This document shows positions 1-5,464 of a stretch of DNA of 19,858 nucleotides, piece after piece. The notes beneath the pieces were generated by a model. It saw only the letters and a list, made by a program, of their open reading frames with translations, was not told where the DNA came from and did no database searches. Position 1 is the stretch's first letter; every line of letters starts with the position of its first letter. Source of the DNA: Alphaproteobacteria bacterium UBA2723 (GTDB lineage: Bacteria; Pseudomonadota; Alphaproteobacteria; RF32; CAG-239); NCBI GenBank assembly GCA_002353835.1, contig DEKL01000061.1, forward strand, positions 32,023 through 51,880, written 5' to 3'. The position numbers and the translations under genes are program-made.

Positions 1-41
1 TTTACAAAAAAGATGTACACTATTTGCAAGGAGTTAGAAAA

Positions 42-428
42 ATGGATGAAAACATATTAGAAAAAGTTGGTACAAGATTGGGTAATATTGATGATTTACC
101 TGAGGAATTAAAAAAACAGATACCTGAGTTTGCACTTGAAGGTCTGGATGAACAAGTGTATATTGTTTTGAAAGATGACTTGGATGGTGTTGCTAGTTTG
201 TCTGAGGTTATGATTGCTTTATATCATCACTTTAAGATATTTAATAAGAGCCGAGCAGAAATTACCGATGCTATATATAGGTTGATTCGCAAAAAGATGG
301 TTAAGGGCATAAAGGGGAGAAAGGCTATATATGCATTAATGTCGTTAGATACTGATTCAGTGCAACAGTCTGATATTGTCGCTGACGAAGAAAATATTAA
401 GACTTTTAACCAAGAATTAACCAAATAA
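42..428 (+). CDS. Hypothetical protein, putative winged-helix domain
   Basis: Protein of 128 aa from ATG 42. This start is preferred over an in-frame TTG at 24 because a Shine-Dalgarno AAGGAG (28-33) sits 8 bases before the ATG. I do not recognise a named family. Residues about 38-101 alternate predicted helices with a charged turn (KSRAEITDAIYRLIRKKMV) followed by a short hydrophobic strand-like stretch (AIYALM), the pattern of a winged helix-turn-helix. The N-terminus and the last 25 residues are acidic, with no signal peptide or membrane segment. DNA or RNA binding is inferred from this pattern only. A hairpin terminator follows at 489, so the gene probably ends its own transcript; its promoter lies before the window. 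Confidence 0.7.
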   Translation: MDENILEKVGTRLGNIDDLPEELKKQIPEFALEGLDEQVYIVLKDDLDGVASLSEVMIALYHHFKIFNKSRAEITDAIYRLIRKKMVKGIKGRKAIYALMSLDTDSVQQSDIVADEENIKTFNQELTK

Positions 429-454
429 AATTCAAATAAATTTAAAAGTTTTTG

Positions 455-483
455 TTGACAAGACTTAAAACTAATGTTAAAAG
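455..483 (+). promoter_or_regulatory. Possible sigma70-type promoter directly before a hairpin
   Basis: A perfect TTGACA -35 (455-460), a 17-base spacer and TAAAAG (478-483), with TG one base upstream of the -10 (475-476) as in extended -10 promoters. The predicted start site is near 489-490, the first base of the hairpin at 489-514. It could start a very short RNA or a leader of the HNH gene, or be a chance match in A+T-rich DNA. Confidence 0.3.
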
Positions 484-488
484 AAAAA

Positions 489-523
489 GCGAAGGTTGTT
501 AGAGTAACCTTCGCTGAATTTTT
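489..523 (+). terminator. Intrinsic terminator after the winged-helix gene
   Basis: A perfect 9-bp stem GCGAAGGTT (489-497) and AACCTTCGC (506-514) with an 8-base loop, followed by TGAATTTTT. It lies 60 bases after the stop codon. The T-tract starts 4 bases after the stem, so efficiency may be moderate. Confidence 0.7.
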
Positions 524-667
524 GGAAAATGCATACTGATTTTCCTACTTGCGGTTGTCATTATGCCTTTTCCTTTATCAGTTGTCAATACTTTTTTGAG
601 CTATCCTCTGGTATGGCAATATAGGTATTGATATGTTTTAATTTTATAATAAGAAAAGGGAAATACC

Positions 668-1006
668 ATGTCTGAAAAAACAGAAGACTGGTCTGATGAC
701 CAAAAAAAAGCCGTTTGGAACAAAGGTATTATTGTTCCGAACTATGATTCAACAAAATACCGCAAAGATATCGCAGGAGCTTGGATTTCCTATGCCGAAT
801 ACGGAAACATAGAATCCGATTTCGGATGGGAAATAGACCATATATGCCCCCAAGCGAAAAAAGGTTCTGATTTGATTTCAAACCTACAACCATTACAGTG
901 GCGAAACAATCGTTCAAAAGGTGATGATTATCCAAACTGTGATTTTTGCGTAACATCATCAGGTAATAAAAATATTGTTTATCAGCAACGTTTGAAAATT
1001 GCCTAA
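668..1006 (+). CDS. HNH-endonuclease-like protein
   Basis: Protein of 112 aa from ATG 668, with an AAAAGGG ribosome site 7 bases upstream. The core is GWEIDHI (53-59), then N72-LQPL and NNRSKGD (80-86). This E-I-D-H ... N-L-Q-P-L ... N-x-x-K-G-D pattern is typical of small stand-alone HNH nucleases; D57-H58, N72 and the N81/K84 region are the likely metal- and DNA-contacting residues. A CxxC pair (91, 94) near the C-terminus could add structural metal binding. No second domain, signal peptide or membrane segment is present. Such proteins may be homing or defence nucleases, or part of phage-derived islands; this one has no recognisable methylase or phage partner in view. It has its own terminator downstream and is monocistronic or follows the weak promoter region at 455-625. 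Family is fairly sure; biological role is unknown. Confidence 0.85.
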   Translation: MSEKTEDWSDDQKKAVWNKGIIVPNYDSTKYRKDIAGAWISYAEYGNIESDFGWEIDHICPQAKKGSDLISNLQPLQWRNNRSKGDDYPNCDFCVTSSGNKNIVYQQRLKIA

Positions 1007-1009
1007 CAT

Positions 1010-1050
1010 AAAAAGAGAGCCTTAGCTTTAGAAGTTAAGGTTCTCTTTTT
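1010..1050. terminator. Bidirectional terminator between HNH gene and truA
   Basis: An 11-bp stem (1014-1024 with 1036-1046, one G-T wobble) that can extend inward through CTT/AAG (1026-1028, 1032-1034). It is flanked by five A on the left (1010-1014) and five T on the right (1046-1050), so it can serve the plus-strand HNH gene and the minus-strand truA, whose stop is at 1097. Confidence 0.85.
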
Positions 1051-1096
1051 ATAACTTTTTAATCTAATAAATTAATGTTATAAATTTTTTTCTCTC

Positions 1097-1837
1097 TTAA
1101 TACATCACCTTACTTAAATAAAGTCCGCAGGCGGGGGCGGTTGGACCGGCAACGGTACGATCTTTGGCTTCTAAAATCTTTTTAACATCTTCTGGTGCGA
1201 ATTTGCCGTCACCCACGCACTTTAACGTGCCGACCATGTTTCTGACTTGATGATATAAAAATGAACGCGCTTCAACGGTAAAGTCTATTTCATCTCCGTT
1301 GGTGGTAATCTCTAATTTATCTAATGTCTTCATTGGGGATAATGCCTGACAGCCTGCCCCTCTAAATGAACTGAAATCGTGGTGTCCGAGCAAATATTTT
1401 GCACCCTCTTTCATCTTCTCAACATCTAAGGGATAACCCACGCACCATACCCTGTCTTTTAGTAAAACGGTCGGCGCACGGCGGTTTAAGATACGATAAA
1501 TGTAGCCCCTGCCAACCGCCTTAAAACGTGCATGAAAATCGTCTGAAACTTCTTCAACTTCTATAACGGAAACCGGGGCTTCCAAAATCCGCAAGCGGGC
1601 ATTAAAAGCTTCTCTTATGTGGAATAAATCCATTGATGTTTCTAAATCAAAATGGGCGACTTGTCCTAAAGCGTGAACACCGGCGTCTGTTCTGCCGGCT
1701 CCGTAAACATCAATTTCTTGATGAGAAAACCCTTTTAAGGCTTCTTCTAAATAAAATTGAACACTAGCCCCCTCGTCTTGCTTTTGCCAGCCGAGGAGGT
1801 TAGTGCCATCATATTCTACGGTAATTTTGTAGCGCAT
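1097..1837 (-). CDS. truA: tRNA pseudouridine(38-40) synthase TruA
   Basis: TruA converts U38, U39 and U40 of the tRNA anticodon arm to pseudouridine in the cytoplasm. The 246-aa length is normal for the family. It begins MRYKITVEYDGTNLLGWQKQ, the usual TruA N-terminus, and carries the catalytic motif GAGRTDAGVHALGQ at about 46-59 with the catalytic aspartate D51. The C-terminal motif RSFLYHQVRNMVGTL is also typical. It lies 5 bases downstream of the dehydrogenase gene on the same strand and is probably its operon partner; no strong Shine-Dalgarno is seen, so coupled translation is likely. In many alphaproteobacteria truA follows fmt instead, so this pairing is less common to my knowledge. 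The terminator at 1010-1050 closes the unit. Confidence 0.97.
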   Translation of the reverse strand: MRYKITVEYDGTNLLGWQKQDEGASVQFYLEEALKGFSHQEIDVYGAGRTDAGVHALGQVAHFDLETSMDLFHIREAFNARLRILEAPVSVIEVEEVSDDFHARFKAVGRGYIYRILNRRAPTVLLKDRVWCVGYPLDVEKMKEGAKYLLGHHDFSSFRGAGCQALSPMKTLDKLEITTNGDEIDFTVEARSFLYHQVRNMVGTLKCVGDGKFAPEDVKKILEAKDRTVAGPTAPACGLYLSKVMY

Positions 1838-1842
1838 GGATA

Positions 1843-2868
1843 TTATGCGGCGATAGCCACAACTTCTGCAGGTTTCTCAATTGCTCTTTCAAAGCCTAGG
1901 GCATCTTGAACTTGCCATACGACACGCAATGCATTTAAGGCATCTTCGCCTGTAATACGCGGTGTTGCTAAACCGTTTACACATTGAATAAAGTGTGTCA
2001 ACTCGGCTTGTAACGGTTGGTTTGTCGGAATAAACAACTGCTCAACGCTACCTTTTAAGCCATAATTCATCCATTCCGGAATTTCCTCTTGGTTGACATA
2101 CGGCATACGGCCTTGTGAGTGAACATTGATACTCTGGTTGATAAAGTCCATATCAATATAGTTGGTATCTGTGGTAACAGTTAGAGTACGAACACGAGCT
2201 TGGGTGATACGGCTGGCAGTAATGTTTGCGGTTGCGCCGTTTTCAAATTCCAACAAAGCGGTGATGTAATTCTTACCACTGGCATTATCCGGCGTTTTAA
2301 CGGCGGCAGCCTGTACTCTCTTTACCGGAGATTTAACTAAAGATTGAATAACCTCAACATCATGAATCATCAAATCCATAGCAACATCAACGTCTGTAAT
2401 ACGACCGGAAGCCGCAGACATACGCTGTGCCGTAACAGAGCGAATCTTTGATGTATCAGATAAAATCTTTCCCATTTGTTCAACAGCGGGATTGAAACGT
2501 TCAATGTGACCAACAAGCAATGTAACATTGTTGTTTTTTGCGGCATTGATTAAGCGGTAGCATTCTTCTTCTGTGGTTGCTAACGGTTTTTCAATAATGC
2601 AGTGAATACCTTTATTTAAGAAAAATTCGCCGACTTCGCAGTGTGCAACAGATGTTGTGACAACGCTGACGGCATCAACATTATGAGCAACTTCTTCTAA
2701 GGAAGAGAAAGCTTTAATATTAAACATTTCGGCGGCTTTTTGGGCGCTTTCAGCGAAAACGTCATATACACCAACCAATTCAACACCCGGCATAGACTTG
2801 TATGTTCTTAAGTGATTTTTACCCATCATACCGGCGCCGATAACGGCAACTTTAACAATTTTTGACAT
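1843..2868 (-). CDS. Gfo/Idh/MocA family NAD(P)-dependent sugar dehydrogenase
   Basis: Protein of 341 aa. I place the start at ATG 2868 (MSKIVKVAVIG) rather than an upstream in-frame start, because AAAGGGG lies 7 bases before it and the Rossmann strand begins right after. The N-terminal Rossmann domain has GAGMMG (11-16) for NAD(P) binding. The family's catalytic EKP motif is at 93-95 (K94). The second half has HIERFNPAV (121-129) and DLMIHDVE (165-172), where H169 is the expected catalytic histidine. HIERFNP is a signature I associate with UDP-GlcNAc 3-dehydrogenase-like members (GnnA-type, used for 3-amino sugars in lipid A or glycans), but that substrate is an inference; the usual partner aminotransferase is not in the window. 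Cytoplasmic; no membrane segment. First gene of a two-gene unit with truA. Confidence 0.93.
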   Translation of the reverse strand: MSKIVKVAVIGAGMMGKNHLRTYKSMPGVELVGVYDVFAESAQKAAEMFNIKAFSSLEEVAHNVDAVSVVTTSVAHCEVGEFFLNKGIHCIIEKPLATTEEECYRLINAAKNNNVTLLVGHIERFNPAVEQMGKILSDTSKIRSVTAQRMSAASGRITDVDVAMDLMIHDVEVIQSLVKSPVKRVQAAAVKTPDNASGKNYITALLEFENGATANITASRITQARVRTLTVTTDTNYIDMDFINQSINVHSQGRMPYVNQEEIPEWMNYGLKGSVEQLFIPTNQPLQAELTHFIQCVNGLATPRITGEDALNALRVVWQVQDALGFERAIEKPAEVVAIAA

Positions 2869-2920
2869 ATCAAACCCCTTTAAATTTGTCAGTTGTCTTT
2901 TACTTAGCACCTATTTTTTA

Positions 2921-2944
2921 GAAAATCTTCTAACAAGATGTTTC
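2921..2944. repeat. Small imperfect inverted repeat upstream of the dehydrogenase
   Basis: GAAA-ATCTT-CTAAC-AAGAT-g-TTTC: nine paired bases with one bulge and a 5-base loop, 53 to 76 bases before the dehydrogenase start. It could be an operator or a leader hairpin; there is no T-tract to suggest termination. The whole gap 2869-3022 shows no convincing promoter box otherwise. Confidence 0.3.
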
Positions 2945-3022
2945 ATTTTGTTACAAATTTAAATGTTTGATTATGCGTTATAAATTTTAGTGTTTGTGTG
3001 GATTTTTCAGCCCCTGCAACAG

Positions 3023-3050
3023 AAAAGCTCCACCTTGCGGTAGAGCTTTT
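3023..3050 (-). terminator. Hairpin terminator of the 97-aa orphan gene
   Basis: An 8-bp stem (AAAAGCTC 3023-3030 with GAGCTTTT 3043-3050), a one-base mismatch, then ACC/GGT and a 4-base loop TTGC. On the minus strand it ends in four T, 15 bases after the stop of the upstream gene. The short T-tract makes it moderate. Confidence 0.65.
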
Positions 3051-3064
3051 GTGTGTTAGAGAGC

Positions 3065-3358
3065 TCAGGAATATTTGAACCATGGCTCAACCTTTTTGGC
3101 TTTTGCAAAGATATCTTCGCAAAACTTTGCCAGTTCAGGGGACATTGGGTCTCGCCAACCTCTGTTCTTAGTTTCATTCATGAGCTCAGAGGGAACGGTT
3201 CCTAGTGTCTCTGTTATCGGACCTCCGTAGCCACGGCGACGCCATCCGTCTTCCATATAGAATTTACCATATACACGAACGTTACCGTTCTCAGAGAACA
3301 TTTCAATGAAGGCTGCAGCATTGCTCCAGTCCTTTCTTGCTAATAGTACACTTTCCAT
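3065..3358 (-). CDS. Orphan hypothetical protein, 97 aa
   Basis: I do not recognise this protein. It starts MESVLLARKDW and has a Trp/Arg/Gly-rich centre (GWRRRGYGGP, about 38-47) followed by a mixed helical C-terminus (SPELAKFCEDIFAKAKKVEPWFKYS, last quarter). There is no signal peptide, membrane segment or known motif. The gene stands alone: near-consensus promoter at 3411-3439, palindrome over its -10 box, and its own terminator at 3023. The ribosome site is poor (AATAAGAATT before ATG). It is the only main gene in the window that ends in TGA, and its middle is visibly less A+T-rich than its neighbours, which may point to a different origin. The compact, separately controlled unit argues that it is real. 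Confidence 0.7.
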   Translation of the reverse strand: MESVLLARKDWSNAAAFIEMFSENGNVRVYGKFYMEDGWRRRGYGGPITETLGTVPSELMNETKNRGWRDPMSPELAKFCEDIFAKAKKVEPWFKYS

Positions 3359-3392
3359 AATTCTTATTTTTTTTGATTGTTTAACATATTCT

Positions 3393-3414
3393 TATCTAAT
3401 TGCGGTATTAGATA
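3393..3414. promoter_or_regulatory. Operator-like palindrome over the -10 box
   Basis: A perfect 8-bp inverted repeat TATCTAAT (3393-3400) and ATTAGATA (3407-3414) around a 6-base centre TGCGGT. On the minus strand it covers the -10 hexamer (3411-3416) and the predicted start site near 3404. A dimeric repressor bound there would block the promoter of the 97-aa gene. The regulator is not identifiable. Confidence 0.5.
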
Positions 3415-3439
3415 TACCACATTTTTGGAAGGGTGTCAA
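3411..3439 (-). promoter_or_regulatory. Sigma70-type promoter of the 97-aa gene
   Basis: On the minus strand: consensus TTGACA (3439-3434), exactly 17 bases, then TATATC (3416-3411). Expected start near 3404, giving a leader of about 45 bases before the ATG at 3358. It sits in the 107-base gap between prfA and the 97-aa gene, so that gene need not depend on the ptsP-prfA transcript. Confidence 0.65.
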
Positions 3440-3465
3440 CACATTTTGGACAAAATTTTAAAAAT

Positions 3466-4539
3466 TTAATCAATTTCCGCTAAACGTTGGGCTTGGTCTT
3501 CGGTAATTAACGCGTCAATGATTTCCCCTAAAGCCTCGCCGGATACGACTTCTTCAAGCTTATACAACGTTAAATTGATACGGTGGTCGGTCACTCTGCC
3601 TTGCGGATAGTTGTAAGTGCGAATCCGCTCACTTCTATCACCGGAACCAACCTGTAATTTACGTTTTTCGGAATATGTCGCATCAATATTGGCTTTTTGC
3701 GTGTCATACAACTTTGCGCGTAAATGGTTCATCGCCTTTTCTTTGTTCTTAAATTGCGAACGGTCATCTTGGCATTGAACAACAATTCCGGTCGGAATAT
3801 GCGTAATTCTAACGGCGGACTCGGTACGGTTAACGTGTTGACCACCGGCGCCGGAAGCCCTATAAACATCAATCTTCAAATCTGCAGGGTTGATGTACAT
3901 ATCAACTTCTTCAATTTCCGGTAAAACGGCTACGGTTGCCGCGGAAGTGTGTACCCTGCCCTGAGACTCCGTTACCGGAACACGTTGCACACGGTGCGCA
4001 CCAGACTCAAACTTCAGCTTGGCAAAAACATCTTTACCGGTAATTTTGGCAGAAGCTTCCTTATAACCGCCGATACCGTTTTCACTGGCATCTAAAATTT
4101 CAAATTTCCAGCCTTGCTTTTGAGAATAACGCTGATACATCTCAAACAAAACAGCCGCAAATAAGGCCGCCTCATCCCCACCGGTGCCGGCGCGAACTTC
4201 TAAGATAGCATTTTTTTCATCATCCTCTTCTTTCGGCAACAGCAGGACTTTGATTTCTTTCTCTAATTCAGGCAGTTTTTCTTTTAAGTCATAATATTCC
4301 ATTTCTGCCAAGTCACGCATTTCTTTATCAAGAGAACTATCCGCCATCATCTCTTCGGCATCTTTGAAGGCTTGCGTTTGCTTTTGGTAATTATTTATGG
4401 CAACAACAACCGGCTCTAATACAGATATTTCTTTATTTAATTTTACTAAGTCATCTGTTGACGTTTCCGGAGAAGCAAGCAAGGCTTGCACCTCTTCAAA
4501 ACGTGTAACAACACCGGATAATTTTTCTTCAAAATTCAT
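3466..4539 (-). CDS. prfA: Peptide chain release factor 1 (RF1)
   Basis: RF1 reads UAA and UAG stop codons in the ribosomal A site and triggers peptidyl-tRNA hydrolysis. The 357-aa length is normal. I start at ATG 4539 (MNFEEKL), with GGAAG six bases upstream, rather than the TTG codon just before it. An N-terminal coiled-coil domain (about 1-100) leads to [15 protein letters not shown] (114-128). The tripeptide PVT (188-190, in [13 protein letters not shown]) is the RF1-type P-x-T stop-codon reader; RF2 would have SPF. GGQ is at 232-234 in [13 protein letters not shown], the catalytic loop whose Gln is normally methylated by PrmC. Last gene of ptsP-rodZ-prfA, 71 bases after the rodZ-like gene. 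The prmC gene often found next to prfA is absent here. Confidence 0.98.
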   Translation of the reverse strand: MNFEEKLSGVVTRFEEVQALLASPETSTDDLVKLNKEISVLEPVVVAINNYQKQTQAFKDAEEMMADSSLDKEMRDLAEMEYYDLKEKLPELEKEIKVLLLPKEEDDEKNAILEVRAGTGGDEAALFAAVLFEMYQRYSQKQGWKFEILDASENGIGGYKEASAKITGKDVFAKLKFESGAHRVQRVPVTESQGRVHTSAATVAVLPEIEEVDMYINPADLKIDVYRASGAGGQHVNRTESAVRITHIPTGIVVQCQDDRSQFKNKEKAMNHLRAKLYDTQKANIDATYSEKRKLQVGSGDRSERIRTYNYPQGRVTDHRINLTLYKLEEVVSGEALGEIIDALITEDQAQRLAEID

Positions 4540-4610
4540 CAATATCTTCCTTTAATGCGATAAGTTAACAGCATTTCTAACAGGAAGCTTTAAAAAATGC
4601 AAGCGCAATT

Positions 4611-5417
4611 TTAATCTAATGAATCCAACGGAATATTTGATTTGCGGTTTTTAGCTAAGATATTCTTTTCAACACCTTTGACATAAACTTTTATGTTTTC
4701 CGGACGACCGACAGTAATGAACAAGCTCTTTACATAAGCAAGCTCTTTCTTATCCCCCTTATGGAAAACGCCCTGCGTATAGACTTTGTTTTTATCTTTA
4801 ACTTCTATCCATGTTTCACCGCTGAATAATAAAACAACTTTGGTTTTATCTATAGCCGGCTCTGCATCTGTGGTTTCTTCTTTTACTTCTTCTTTTGGTG
4901 TTTCGTCTTCTTTGGCCGTTTCCTCATCTTCTTTTGTTTCTTCTTTCAAATCCTCATCTTTCGGGGTTTGTTTTTCAACAACCGGTATTACGTTTTCTTT
5001 TGTTGCTTCAGAAACTTTGGTTGTATCTTTACCGGTAAATAAATTCCAAATACTGCATACAACGGCTAATACAATGACACCGGCAATAATATGCCATTTA
5101 TTGCTTTTATTTATTTCCGGCTCAGAAAGTACTTCTTCTGCAATTTCCGGTTCTTCACCCTGAGCGGCAGATTTATATAACTTAACCGCACGCTCCGGGT
5201 TTAGGCCTAAGTATTTGGCATAAGTTCTTACATACCCAATACCATAAGGAATAGGCGGTAATGTTTCATAATCTCCTTCTTCTATGGCAGTTAAATAGAT
5301 TTTACGGATACAGAGTTCACTTGATATATCTTCAAGAGACTTCTCACTTTTTAACCGGCTACTTTTTAAGATTGTACCGATATCTTCTATCTCTATTGTT
5401 TCTTCTGTTTTTTCCAT
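4611..5417 (-). CDS. RodZ-like cytoskeletal adaptor (HTH, one membrane span, DUF4115)
   Basis: The 268-aa protein has the RodZ layout. A cytoplasmic HTH_25-type domain (about 13-80) includes TILKSSRLKSEKSLEDISSE and YLTAIEEGDYETLPPIPYG, very typical of RodZ, where it binds MreB. One membrane span follows (HIIAGVIVLAVVCSIWNLF, about 109-127). A low-complexity linker rich in Glu, Lys, Asp and Thr (130-190) leads to a C-terminal beta-rich domain (193-266: VVLLFSGETWIEVKD ... GVFHKGD) matching DUF4115, which would be periplasmic. RodZ helps maintain rod shape with MreB and the elongasome. The strongly charged linker differs from the Pro/Ala/Thr-rich linkers I usually associate with the family. 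Second of three genes on this strand, 47 bases after ptsP. Family is well supported; a true rodZ function is inferred. Confidence 0.85.
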   Translation of the reverse strand: MEKTEETIEIEDIGTILKSSRLKSEKSLEDISSELCIRKIYLTAIEEGDYETLPPIPYGIGYVRTYAKYLGLNPERAVKLYKSAAQGEEPEIAEEVLSEPEINKSNKWHIIAGVIVLAVVCSIWNLFTGKDTTKVSEATKENVIPVVEKQTPKDEDLKEETKEDEETAKEDETPKEEVKEETTDAEPAIDKTKVVLLFSGETWIEVKDKNKVYTQGVFHKGDKKELAYVKSLFITVGRPENIKVYVKGVEKNILAKNRKSNIPLDSLD

Positions 5418-5464
5418 AACATTAACCCCGTCTAAAGTTATTTTTATGCATTAAAACATACTTT

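Noticed and set aside
6..21. A 16-base string (AAAAAAGATGTACACT) that recurs at 10236-10251.
   Set aside because: The second copy lies in hslO coding sequence, flanks do not match, and one such match is plausible by chance in A+T-rich DNA of this length.
430..667. Search for a tRNA or riboswitch in the longest non-coding gap.
   Set aside because: Only the hairpin at 489-514 and weak promoter-like boxes were found; no cloverleaf or known aptamer pattern.
4786..5163. A 125-codon open frame opposite the rodZ-like gene, rich in Ser.
   Set aside because: It is the reverse of the Glu/Lys/Thr linker codons; no ribosome site or protein-like composition supports it.
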